The translations under genes were made by a program, and so were the position numbers. Below, piece after piece: positions 56,449 to 64,000 of a DNA stretch of 64,000 nucleotides (within the stretch, counting starts at the first letter, position 1; every line of letters begins with the position of its first letter). The stretch lies in contig NZ_CP006664.1 of assembly GCF_000264765.2 (NCBI RefSeq), positions 2,976,001 through 3,040,000 of the forward strand, read 5' to 3'. The DNA is from Edwardsiella anguillarum ET080813 (lineage in GTDB: Bacteria; Pseudomonadota; Gammaproteobacteria; Enterobacterales; Enterobacteriaceae). The notes beneath the pieces were generated by a model. The model had not been told where the DNA came from. It made no database searches and saw nothing but the letters and a program-made list of their open reading frames with translations.

Positions 56449-57671
56449 GGCTGCGGGGTATCCCCGTGGTCCGCGGCGGCGTCATGGCGCTGTGCGGCGA
56501 TGATGTCGACCTGGCCTCCCTCCGTCAGCCGATCGATGCCGTCGGTGACCACCTTGTCGCCCGCGTCGACCCCCTGTTGCACCACCAGCGCGTCGCCGTC
56601 GCGCGCGCCGACGCTGAGGCTGCGCTTATGCACCCTGTTCTCGGCGTCGACCACCCAGACAAAGCGCCCCTCGCGGCCGGTCTGTACCGCCGCCGCGGGA
56701 ACCAGCAGCACCGGCGCCTGGCTGGCGACCTGCAGGCGCAGGTTGACGAACTGATTGGGGAACAGGCGATCGTCCTGATTATCGAAGCGGGCCTTGATCT
56801 TCAGGGTTCCGGTCGCGGTGTCTATCTGGTTGTCCAGGCTGAGCAGGTGGCCCGTCGCCAGGCGCTGGCGATCGCTGCGATCCCAGGCCTCGGCAACCAG
56901 CGTTCCCTGGCGCTGCAGCGCCTGCTGCAGGCGGGGAATATCCCCTTCCGGCAGGGTGAACAGTACGTCGATGGGGTGGGTTTGGGTCAGCACCACCAAG
57001 CCATTGGTGTCCGCGCTGCTGATATAGTTGCCCTCATCGACCTGACGGAGGCCGGCGCGGCCATCGCCCGGCGCCCGGATACGGCTGTAGTCCAGCTGTA
57101 GCTGGGCGCTATCCACGTTGGCCCGATCGCTGACCAGACTGGCCTGTGTCTGGGCGACCAGCGAAGCCTGGGTATCCAGCTCCTGGCGCGAGACCAAATT
57201 ATCTTTGGCGAGACGCTGGTAGCGCGCTAGATCGCGTCGGGCGTTGTCCAGCAGCGCGGTATCGCGCGCCAGCGCTCCCTGGGCCTGCTGCAGCTGGATC
57301 TGGAACGGACGCGGGTCGATTTCAGCCAGCAGATCGCCGGCTTTCACCTGCTGCCCCTCCGTGAAGTGCAGCTTCATCAGCTGGCCATCGACCCGGCTGC
57401 GTACGGTCACGGTATTGGAGGCGGTGACGGTGCCCAGCCCGTTGAGGTAGCTGTCCTGCGCGGCGCGGCGTACGGCCGCCGCCTGCACGGGAACGCTCTG
57501 CGCCATGCCGCGCCCCGGTCTGGCGTCGCGCTGGCGCACCGGACTCTCGCCGGCGGACGGCGCAGAGGCGATATGCTGCCAGGCGAACGCGCCCAGCAGG
57601 AGCAGCAGAATCAGAATCAAGAGCCCGCAGAGCTTGGCGCGCCGGGAAGAGAGTGCGGATAGGACGCTCAT
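56445..57671 (-). CDS. mdtA: Membrane fusion protein MdtA
   Basis: A 408-residue periplasmic adaptor anchored by an N-terminal helix (about 13-32). The lipoyl half-motifs [20 protein letters not shown] and [17 protein letters not shown] flank a coiled-coil hairpin (about 115-185), then come beta-barrel and membrane-proximal domains. It links MdtBC to TolC. First gene of mdtABC; a weak BaeR-box resemblance (TTTTTC, then CAT) lies about 40-60 nt upstream on the minus strand but is too poor to call. The 302-nt gap to ppnP holds divergent promoters for both genes. Confidence 0.95.
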   Translation of the reverse strand: MSVLSALSSRRAKLCGLLILILLLLLGAFAWQHIASAPSAGESPVRQRDARPGRGMAQSVPVQAAAVRRAAQDSYLNGLGTVTASNTVTVRSRVDGQLMKLHFTEGQQVKAGDLLAEIDPRPFQIQLQQAQGALARDTALLDNARRDLARYQRLAKDNLVSRQELDTQASLVAQTQASLVSDRANVDSAQLQLDYSRIRAPGDGRAGLRQVDEGNYISSADTNGLVVLTQTHPIDVLFTLPEGDIPRLQQALQRQGTLVAEAWDRSDRQRLATGHLLSLDNQIDTATGTLKIKARFDNQDDRLFPNQFVNLRLQVASQAPVLLVPAAAVQTGREGRFVWVVDAENRVHKRSLSVGARDGDALVVQQGVDAGDKVVTDGIDRLTEGGQVDIIAAQRHDAAADHGDTPQP

Positions 57672-57973
57672 GTGACGGTAATTCTCCTGCAGGCGCCCGA
57701 TGGGCGGTATCCATGATGAAAAAGAGGCCGAGCGGGGCGTCGAGCGCAGCCCCGCATGACTGTAAGTGTATTGTAGCCGTTTGCGGCGGCGGCAAAATGG
57801 AGGAAATATGAAAATCGTGCGCCTCGCAATGGAAAACCGTCTCGCATCGGCGCTTTTTTAGCCGATCGTCGCGCGCGCCCGCGCTGGCGATCGCACCCTG
57901 AAGAAACGGCGCGTGACAGTCCCCGTTTTTTTGACCAAGATGAGACGACTACTCACGTTAAAGAGGCCACACT

Positions 57974-58261
57974 ATGCTGAATGTTAATGAGTATTTTGCA
58001 GGGAAAGTGAAGTCGATTGGCTATGACAGCGGCAGTATCGGCCGCGCCAGCGTGGGAGTAATGGAAAAGGGCGAGTATACCTTTACCACGGATCGACCGG
58101 AGGAGATGACGGTGGTGACCGGCGCGCTGCGCGTGCTGATCCCCGGTGCGCCGGACTGGCAGGTGTTTACCCCGGGAGAGACCTTTTTTGTGCCGGGGCA
58201 CAGCGAGTTTAACCTGCAGGTCGCGGAGCCCAGCGCCTACCTGTGCAAGTATCTGAGCTGA
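57974..58261 (+). CDS. ppnP: Pyrimidine/purine nucleoside phosphorylase PpnP (YaiE)
   Basis: A 95-residue cupin-fold enzyme of the PpnP (DUF1255) family that phosphorolyses several nucleosides to base and ribose 1-phosphate. [40 protein letters not shown] and [13 protein letters not shown] match E. coli YaiE closely, including total length (94). Divergent from mdtA and not obviously in an operon. In E. coli it lies in the general rdgC/mak region, so its presence here fits synteny loosely. Confidence 0.93.
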   Translation: MLNVNEYFAGKVKSIGYDSGSIGRASVGVMEKGEYTFTTDRPEEMTVVTGALRVLIPGAPDWQVFTPGETFFVPGHSEFNLQVAEPSAYLCKYLS

Positions 58262-58353
58262 TCGCCTGTTCATCTGACCCAGACGGCGGCATTCGCCGCT
58301 GGGTCGTATCCTATGCGCGCCAGCGCCGCTCACGCTCGGTTACTGCACCTGTC

Positions 58354-58785
58354 CTAGAATCCCATCTCACCATAGTGACCGTGGCGAAACTCCGTCAGCA
58401 CCCGGCGTACGTAGGGCAGGGTCTCCTGCGGCAGCGCATCGGGGGCGAACCAGCTCAGCGCGGCGCACTTGTGCGGCTCCCGGTTATCGATGACGGCGTC
58501 GTCGTCCGCCAGATAAAACCACTGGTCGACATAGGTGCGATCGGCGCTGCGGCGGTGCAGGGTATAGACATGGCGCAGCGCGGCGGGATCCCGCGTCAGT
58601 CCGATCTCCTCCTGCGCCTCGCGCGCCATCGCCTGGCGCGCGGATTCGCCCGCTTCGACGTGCCCGGCCGGCAGCGACCAACAGCCATCGGCAAAGCCGG
58701 TATTGGCGCGGCGGGCCAGCAGAAAGCGGCCGTCGCGCTCCAGGATCAGGTATACCGCATGGTAGATCATCGCATGTTCAGACAC
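58354..58785 (-). CDS. Nudix hydrolase
   Basis: A 143-residue Nudix protein with a full Nudix box GHVEAGESARQAMAREAQEEIGL at about residues 39-61, carrying the REaQEE metal-binding glutamates. Substrate cannot be told from sequence; similar small Nudix proteins act on nucleoside di- or triphosphates. The start is a GTG at 58785 with a G-rich ribosome-binding site in front; the ATG at 58770 is an alternative. It begins 17 nt after the rdgC stop on the same strand and is probably cotranscribed with rdgC. Confidence 0.88.
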   Translation of the reverse strand: MSEHAMIYHAVYLILERDGRFLLARRANTGFADGCWSLPAGHVEAGESARQAMAREAQEEIGLTRDPAALRHVYTLHRRSADRTYVDQWFYLADDDAVIDNREPHKCAALSWFAPDALPQETLPYVRRVLTEFRHGHYGEMGF

Positions 58786-58801
58786 GGTTGCCCCCCGGCG
58801 T

Positions 58802-59713
58802 TTACTGCGCCGCCTCACCGCCCAGGGCGGCGATCAGTTCGTCGATCAATACCGCCAGCTCGCCGGTCATCAGGGCGAAGTCGGCGTCAAAGCGCAGGGC
58901 GGCGTCCTCGCGATCGATATCTTCATTCTGATCGCGCAGGGTTTCCGAGAACTTCAGGCGCTTAATGGCGCCGTCGTCGGCCAGCACCAGCTGAATGCGT
59001 TCGCGCCAGTCCAGCGCCAGCTTGGTCACCAGCTTTCCGGCCTCGATATGCACGGCGATCTCGTCGCACACCAGTGCCTGCTGTTTGCAGCGGATAACGC
59101 CGCCCTCTTCTAGGATGGCCTTCAGCTCGGCCTCGTCCTGTAGGCTGAAGCCCGCCGGGGTGTTGCCGCTGCGCACCCATTCGGTCAGGGTCATCTCGAT
59201 GGGTTTATCCAGCGTCAGCGGCACGACGGGCAGTGAGCCCAGGCTCTTGCGCAGCAGCGCTAGCACATCTTCCGCCCGCTTGGCGCTGGCGGCGTCCAGC
59301 ATGATTAGATTGTTGACGCTGTCGATCCACAGCCAGGTCTGGTTAAAACGGCTGAAGGCGCGCGGCAGCAGGCTGTGCAGTACCTCATCCTTCAGCGCGT
59401 CTTTTTCGGTTTTTTTCAGCTTGCGGTGCTGTTCACCCTCTAGCCTCTCGATTTTGGCCTGCAGCGCCTGCTTCAACACCGGCGCCGGCAGGATCTTCTC
59501 CTCTTTGCGCGCACACAGCAGGATCTGCCCGTTGGCGCAGTGGGTCAGCGCGTCGCTGCCGCCGCCGAGGGGGGGAACCCAGCCGGTGCGCGACATATCC
59601 TGACTGCCGCAGGGGGTAAATGCCATGGCGCTGAGCTGGGACTCCATCTCTTGCGCCACCAGCGGAATTTCACGGTTCAGACGGTAAATTAACAGGTTCT
59701 TAAACCAGAGCAT
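58802..59713 (-). CDS. rdgC: Recombination-associated protein RdgC
   Basis: A 303-residue DNA-binding protein, the same length as E. coli Rdg[19 protein letters not shown] at the N-terminus, [19 protein letters not shown] and [20 protein letters not shown] are typical. RdgC forms a ring-shaped dimer on duplex DNA and limits RecA-mediated recombination. Divergent from mak with about 120 nt between starts, the E. coli arrangement (mak-rdgC). Confidence 0.95.
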   Translation of the reverse strand: MLWFKNLLIYRLNREIPLVAQEMESQLSAMAFTPCGSQDMSRTGWVPPLGGGSDALTHCANGQILLCARKEEKILPAPVLKQALQAKIERLEGEQHRKLKKTEKDALKDEVLHSLLPRAFSRFNQTWLWIDSVNNLIMLDAASAKRAEDVLALLRKSLGSLPVVPLTLDKPIEMTLTEWVRSGNTPAGFSLQDEAELKAILEEGGVIRCKQQALVCDEIAVHIEAGKLVTKLALDWRERIQLVLADDGAIKRLKFSETLRDQNEDIDREDAALRFDADFALMTGELAVLIDELIAALGGEAAQ

Positions 59714-59834
59714 GAGGCATTTTTCCGGAAAAAAAGGTGGGAGTTAGCGGCGTCAATGATAGCGAATTCTCCCCGTTTCTTCACGGAAAAACTCCGCTAC
59801 TATGGGCGACGGATGAGTGATACAGGAGAGGCCG

Positions 59835-60740
59835 ATGCGTATCGGGATTGATTTGGGCGGCACCAAGATTGAGGTGCAGGCTTTGGGGGAGCGCGGGGAA
59901 ACCCTGTTTCGGCGGCGGGTTGCCACCCCGCGCTATGACTATGCGGCGACGCTGGCGGCGATCGCCCAGCTGGTGGCGGACGCCGAGGTGCACTGCGGCC
60001 GGCGCGGCTCGGTCGGGGTCGGTATTCCCGGTACGCTGTCCCCGTTTAGCGGGCGGGTAAAGAATGCCAACTCGACCTGGCTGAACGGCTCGACGCTGGA
60101 CGCCGACCTCTCCGCCCTGCTGAAAAGGGAGGTGCGACTGGCCAACGATGCGAACTGTCTGGCGGTATCGGAGGCAACCGACGGCGCGGCGGCCGGCGCC
60201 CGGGTGGTCTTTGCCGTGATTATCGGCACCGGCTGCGGCGCGGGGATTGCGCTGGATGGTCGAGTACACGCCGGCGGTAACGGCATCGCCGGCGAGTGGG
60301 GGCATAATCCCTTACCCTGGCAGGATGAGGCCGAACGGGCGGCGTCAGCGGCGGCGCCCTGCTACTGTGGCAAACAGGGCTGCATTGAAACCTTTGTCTC
60401 CGGCAGCGGATTCTGCGCCGACTACCGACGCCACGGCGGCGCGGCGCTTGACGGGACGCAGATCATGGCGCAGGCCGACGCGGGCGATGCGTCGGCCCTG
60501 GCGGCCATTGCCCGCTATGAGCAGCGTCTGGCGCGTGCGCTGGCGCAGACTATTAACACGCTGGATCCGGACGTGATCGTGCTGGGCGGCGGCATGAGCA
60601 ACGTGAGCCGTCTGTATCGCACCCTGCCGGATCTGATCACCCCTTGGGTGTTCGGCGGCGAGTGCCACACCCCGATTCGTCCGGCGCAGCACGGCGACGC
60701 CAGCGGGGTACGCGGCGCCGCGTGGCTGTGGCCCGCGTAA
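59835..60740 (+). CDS. mak: ROK-family fructokinase Mak
   Basis: A 301-residue cytoplasmic sugar kinase. The ATP-binding N-terminus is [17 protein letters not shown]; the ROK zinc site is [18 protein letters not shown]; and the central sequence [20 protein letters not shown] is nearly that of E. coli Mak (YajF), a manno(fructo)kinase. The start at 59835 matches the family; six upstream in-frame codons are dropped. It lies next to rdgC as in E. coli, and sbcC is nearby on the other strand. Confidence 0.95.
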   Translation: MRIGIDLGGTKIEVQALGERGETLFRRRVATPRYDYAATLAAIAQLVADAEVHCGRRGSVGVGIPGTLSPFSGRVKNANSTWLNGSTLDADLSALLKREVRLANDANCLAVSEATDGAAAGARVVFAVIIGTGCGAGIALDGRVHAGGNGIAGEWGHNPLPWQDEAERAASAAAPCYCGKQGCIETFVSGSGFCADYRRHGGAALDGTQIMAQADAGDASALAAIARYEQRLARALAQTINTLDPDVIVLGGGMSNVSRLYRTLPDLITPWVFGGECHTPIRPAQHGDASGVRGAAWLWPA

Positions 60741-60807
60741 CGGCGGGATGGCCGGAGAGTTGCCATACTGGCAGGGGCGCCGCCGTGGCGCGAGAAGAGG
60801 GGAGACG

Positions 60808-61281
60808 ATGGGTATGCCGGTCAAGATCGTGAGTCTGGCGGCGCAGCCGCTGTTCGCCCTGCGCGTGCGGGGGCCGTTTGCGCAGTCGTTGGGGCCGGGA
60901 TTTGAGCGGCTGATGGCGTGGTCGACGCGTCATGGCCTGCGGGGGCAGTGGATGGCGCTGTACTATGATAATCCCCGCGAGGTCGCGCCAGACGCGCTGC
61001 GGGCGGACGTCGCCCTGACGACGGCGACGACGACGCTCCCGTCGGATGGCGAGGCGTCCGGGATCCGTCGGGACGTTCTGGCCGGGGGACTGTATGCGCT
61101 GGCGCAGGTGCGGGTCATCGATAATGACTTTGCTACGCCGTGGATAGCGCTGTTTGACCAGGCGCTGCCCGCCAGCGGCTATCGTCCGGACGGCGGCCCC
61201 TGCTTTGAGCGCTATCTGAGCGATGGCCGAGCCAGCAGTGAGTGGCTGCTGGAGCTGGGTGTGCCGGTCAGAAAAAGCTGA
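60808..61281 (+). CDS. sbmC: DNA gyrase inhibitor SbmC (GyrI-like)
   Basis: A 157-residue GyrI-like-domain protein, the length of E. coli SbmC. Conserved stretches are LRVRGPFAQSLGPGFERLMAW, WMALYYDNPREVAPDALRAD and GLYALAQVRVIDNDFATPW. SbmC protects gyrase from microcin B17 and quinolone-type inhibitors. The start at 60808 has GGGGAG in front. E. coli sbmC is LexA-controlled, but I see no CTG-N10-CAG box in the short gap after mak, so regulation may differ; the location next to mak is also not that of E. coli. Confidence 0.85.
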   Translation: MGMPVKIVSLAAQPLFALRVRGPFAQSLGPGFERLMAWSTRHGLRGQWMALYYDNPREVAPDALRADVALTTATTTLPSDGEASGIRRDVLAGGLYALAQVRVIDNDFATPWIALFDQALPASGYRPDGGPCFERYLSDGRASSEWLLELGVPVRKS

Positions 61282-61389
61282 AAATGCCTCGTTTCCACCG
61301 CCGGGGCGCCGGAGCGACGCCCCGGCAATTGTAGTTTCGCCGCGGACGCGCGAATATAGGCGGACTTTGTCACAGTTTATTGCAATTAA

Positions 61390-61737
61390 ATGAAACAGAC
61401 CCTGATCTGCGATGGTGCATTGGCGCTGGCGCTGCCGTTCTGTCTGTTGACGCCCCATCCGCTGTGGTGTTGGCTGGCGTTGGTGAACCTGTGGACCCTG
61501 CTGATGTACGGCTATGACAAGCTGGCGGCGGTGCAGGCGCGCTGGCGTGTTCCCGAGCGCACGCTGCTGCTCGGCGGCGTCCTCGGCGGCTGGCCGGGGG
61601 GGCTGCTCGGCCAGGCGCTGTTCCATCATAAAACCCGTAAGGTGGCGTTCCGCAACGCCTTCATGCTGTCGGTGGTGGCCAACCTGGCGCTGCTGCTGAT
61701 CCTCTGGTACTGGCTGTACGGGCGCTGGCTGCTGTAG
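61390..61737 (+). CDS. DUF1294 membrane protein
   Basis: A 115-residue protein with three or four hydrophobic segments (about 8-22, 26-42, 59-75 and 88-108). The DUF1294 core is present: LLMYGYDKLAAVQARWRVPE, then LLGGVLGGWPGGLLGQALFHHKTRK. Function unknown. The family is widespread as a short integral membrane protein, sometimes fused to a cold-shock domain, which is absent here. It lies convergent to sbcC with a GC-rich hairpin between the two stops. Confidence 0.88.
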   Translation: MKQTLICDGALALALPFCLLTPHPLWCWLALVNLWTLLMYGYDKLAAVQARWRVPERTLLLGGVLGGWPGGLLGQALFHHKTRKVAFRNAFMLSVVANLALLLILWYWLYGRWLL

Positions 61738-61761
61738 CGGCACGCCGGCGTCCGCGCCGGC

Positions 61762-64000
61762 TTATGGCTCTCCGTCACCGCTGACGCGATAGCGACGGTC
61801 GAGGCGGCTAAAGCCCAGCCCGTTGATTTTCTTCACCCGGATCTGTAGTGGAATCCGCTCCTTCATCGCCTCGACGTGGCTGATGACGCCGATGGTTTTG
61901 CCGCTGGCGTTCAGGGTATCCAGCGCGTCCAGCGCGGTATCCAGCGTTTCGGCATCCAGCGTGCCAAATCCCTCATCCAGAAACAGCGAGTCGATGCGGG
62001 TCTTGTGGCTGACCAGATCCGATAGGGCCAGGGCCAGGGACAGGCTGACCAGGAAGCTTTCGCCGCCGGAGAGGGTGCGGGTATCGCGCCGCGCATCCGC
62101 CTGCCAGGTATCGACGACCTCCAGTTCCAGAGTGTCCCCCTCCCGGCGCAGCAGCTGGTAGCGCCCGTGCAGGCGCATCAGCTGGCGGTTGGCCAGATAG
62201 ACCAGGTGATCCAGCGTCAGCCCCTGGGCAAACTTGCGGAACTTGTCGCCGCTGCTGGAACCGATCAGCTGATTGAGGTAGCTCCAGTCCTGATACGCCC
62301 GTTCGCGCTGAGCTATCTCGGCCAGCCAGCCCCGCTGGCTGTGGCGTCGCTGGGTGTCGCTGTGCAGCTGCTGCTGCAGTTCGCCCTGCTGCAGGCTGTG
62401 CTGGCGCAGCTGCTGCGTCAGCGCGCTACAGCGCTGCTCCAGCCATGGGTCGGCGTCGTCGGTGTGCAATTTCTGCGGGCGGGCCGCTTCCCCCTGGGCA
62501 ACGGCCTGCTGCGCCAGCGCCAGCAGGGCCGCGCTTTGCTGGCGTTGGCGCTGGGCGTCGTCGCGCAGCGCCGTAAGCTGCCGCTGCTCCTCTTCCGTTA
62601 GCATCGCGGCCAGCAGAGCGGCGGCGTCGTCAAAGGGGGAGTCGGCCAGCGCGGCCTGCCAGCGCTGGCGCAGCGGCAGCAGGCGCTGGGTCAGCGTCTG
62701 CTGCTGCTGGCGGGCGGCGTTCAGCTCGCCCTCCAGTCGCTCATACTGCTGCTGCCAGCGCTGACTCTCCGCCAGCGCGGCGCTCTGGCGCTGCTCCAGC
62801 GCCTGCTCCTGGCGCAGCAGCTCGGCCTGAACGTCCGCGATCGGGCGGCCGTCGAGCAGGGCGCGCCGCTGGGCCAGCAGAAGGGCCCGTTGTTCATCCA
62901 ACGCCTGGCGCTCGTGCGTCAGCGCCTCGTGGTGCCGCGTCTGCGTCGTCAGCTGCTGTTGCAGCAGGTGTAGCTGCTGCTCTACGCTGAGCGACTGGGT
63001 CTGCAGCTGCTGGTGCTGCTCCTGCGCCTGCTGCCAACGCTGCCACTCGTCGCGCCGCGCCGCCAGCCAGCGTTCGCTCTGTGCGGCGTCGGGCGCCGTC
63101 AGTCCGCCGGCGGCCAGATCGTCGTTTATCTGCTGTGTCAGACGCTGCTTTATCTGCTGTGTCAGACGCTGCTGCGCCTGTTCGGTCTGTTGCCACTGGA
63201 GCTCGCACTCCGCGCGGCGGGCCTCCTGGGTTTGCAGCGTCTGCAGCAGCAGGCTTTGCACATGCTGCTCCTGGCTCAGTCGCCCGCTGGCCTGGGTCAG
63301 GGCATCGCGCGCCAGCTGCAGGCGCTGTGCCCGGGCCTCTCCCTGGGCCTGCAGGCTGTCTAGCTCGCGGCGCCGCTGGGCGCAGCGCTGCAGGTAGTCG
63401 GCGAGGGCCGTCTCATCCTCCAGCGTCAGGGCTAGCCCCAGCGCGTCACAGCTCTGCTGCCAGCGCGCGCGCTGCTGGGCCAGCGTCTGCTGCAGCTGCT
63501 GGGCTTCGCTGTCCAACTGGGCGCACTGCGCCGTGGTATGGGCCACGCGTTCGCTCAGCGCGCCGCCCTCCCGTCCCAGGCGCTCGACCTCCTGGCTGAG
63601 GCGATCGCGGCGCCGTTGGCTGTCGCTGAGTGCCGGGGGCTGGTAGCTGGCCGCCAGCGGGTGATCGCGTGCGCCGCACAGCGGGCAGGGCTCGCCCTCG
63701 CGCAGGCTGGCGCGCTCCGTCTCCAGGCTGATCAGTCGCATCTGCAGCGCTATCTGCTGCTCCAGATCCTGTAGGTGCTGGCGCTTGTCCGCGTACTGAC
63801 GCCGCTTCTCCGCGAGCTGCTGCTCCAGGATCAGCCGCTCGCGCTGCAGCGCGCCATCGCGCGCCTGCAGCGCCTGTATGCGTGCCATCTCCTGCAGGGC
63901 CAGCGGCTGCAGCGCGATCAGCTGCTGGCGATCGTCATCGCCTTGCTGCAGGGTCGTACGCGCCTGCGCGACCTGTTCGGCGGGGTGGTGGCGCTGCCAC
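61762..64000 (-). CDS. sbcC: Exonuclease subunit SbcC, cut by window end
   Basis: The 3' 746 codons of sbcC; the frame stays open to the window edge, so the N-terminal ATPase half lies outside. SbcCD (Rad50-Mre11 type) cleaves DNA hairpins and protein-blocked ends. Present here are the zinc-hook motif EPCPLCGARDHP, long glutamine- and arginine-rich coiled coils, and the C-terminal ATPase lobe with the signature TLSGGESFLVSLSLALALSD and Walker B LFLDEGFGTLDAETLDTALD. The coiled coil contains a perfect 24-bp tandem duplication (separate entry). Confidence 0.95.
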   Translation of the reverse strand, partial: WQRHHPAEQVAQARTTLQQGDDDRQQLIALQPLALQEMARIQALQARDGALQRERLILEQQLAEKRRQYADKRQHLQDLEQQIALQMRLISLETERASLREGEPCPLCGARDHPLAASYQPPALSDSQRRRDRLSQEVERLGREGGALSERVAHTTAQCAQLDSEAQQLQQTLAQQRARWQQSCDALGLALTLEDETALADYLQRCAQRRRELDSLQAQGEARAQRLQLARDALTQASGRLSQEQHVQSLLLQTLQTQEARRAECELQWQQTEQAQQRLTQQIKQRLTQQINDDLAAGGLTAPDAAQSERWLAARRDEWQRWQQAQEQHQQLQTQSLSVEQQLHLLQQQLTTQTRHHEALTHERQALDEQRALLLAQRRALLDGRPIADVQAELLRQEQALEQRQSAALAESQRWQQQYERLEGELNAARQQQQTLTQRLLPLRQRWQAALADSPFDDAAALLAAMLTEEEQRQLTALRDDAQRQRQQSAALLALAQQAVAQGEAARPQKLHTDDADPWLEQRCSALTQQLRQHSLQQGELQQQLHSDTQRRHSQRGWLAEIAQRERAYQDWSYLNQLIGSSSGDKFRKFAQGLTLDHLVYLANRQLMRLHGRYQLLRREGDTLELEVVDTWQADARRDTRTLSGGESFLVSLSLALALSDLVSHKTRIDSLFLDEGFGTLDAETLDTALDALDTLNASGKTIGVISHVEAMKERIPLQIRVKKINGLGFSRLDRRYRVSGDGEP
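63125..63172. repeat. 24-bp perfect tandem duplication inside sbcC
   Basis: Two identical 24-nt units (63125-63148 and 63149-63172), in frame, encoding QRLTQQI-x twice in the coiled-coil arm. The insertion adds eight residues, which is slightly more than one heptad. Identity of the copies implies a recent event or a slippage-prone site. Confidence 0.9.

Noticed and set aside
57690-57730. BaeR box upstream of mdtA
   Set aside because: TTTTTC and CAT are present, but the remainder of the consensus is missing and the spacing is off; mentioned only in the mdtA entry.
60741-60807. LexA box before sbmC
   Set aside because: No CTG-N10-CAG arrangement of the right kind in the 67-nt gap.

Overview
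The window is a chromosomal segment of a GC-rich member of the Enterobacterales. Gene order and protein sequences fit the genus Edwardsiella best; this is an inference from protein character, a four-gene chaperone-usher operon and local synteny, not from a database search. Two blocks follow Escherichia coli order closely: mscK-rsmS-priC-ybaN-apt-dnaX-ybaB-recR-htpG-adk-hemH-gsk, and ushA-ybaK-chiX-ybaP-copA-cueR-ybbJ-qmcA. A third block is the mdtABC-baeSR-yegP-trhP-cyaR locus, read on the minus strand.

Layout. 1-12.1 kb: mechanosensitive channel, replication restart, DNA polymerase III tau/gamma, recombination, Hsp90, adenylate kinase, haem and purine salvage genes. 12.1-17.7 kb: an AT-rich leader and a chaperone-usher fimbrial operon of pilin, chaperone, usher and two-domain adhesin. 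18-30 kb: periplasmic nucleotidase ushA, ybaK, the sRNA ChiX, gntP and uxuR with two UxuR-type operators, ybaP, the copper exporter copA with its regulator cueR, nfeD/qmcA, hutD and queE. 30-34 kb: hcaT-like transporter, queD and D-lactate dehydrogenase. 34-38.3 kb: the accessory part, with an ArsR-type regulator facing a CoA-disulfide reductase/rhodanese fusion, a decayed lrhA-like pseudogene, two copies of a 37-bp repeat, and an AT-rich orphan gene that looks like an alpha-helical pore-forming toxin. 38.8-45.2 kb: periplasmic HIU hydrolase, TPP riboswitch with thiMD, an unrecognised gene, lysozyme inhibitor Ivy, a CPPC-type DsbA with phased CpxR-like repeats, and an orphan LysR regulator. 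45.4-57.7 kb: CyaR sRNA, trhP, yegP, baeRS and mdtCBA, with mdtD missing. 58-64 kb: ppnP, a Nudix hydrolase, rdgC, mak, sbmC, a DUF1294 protein and the 3' part of sbcC, cut by the window edge.

Most notable regulatory content. (i) Two programmed -1 frameshift sites: the classic A AAA AAG site in dnaX, and a C CCA AAA site in copA followed at once by a -1 stop and a perfect 11-bp stem, which would release a copper chaperone with two metal-binding domains. (ii) Two Hfq-class sRNAs, ChiX and CyaR. (iii) A TPP riboswitch, a near-perfect sigma-32 promoter, a CueR promoter with a 19-bp spacer, and a row of CpxR-like repeats. The best candidate for something undescribed is the orphan toxin-like gene at 37.0-38.2 kb with its promoter-proximal dyad.
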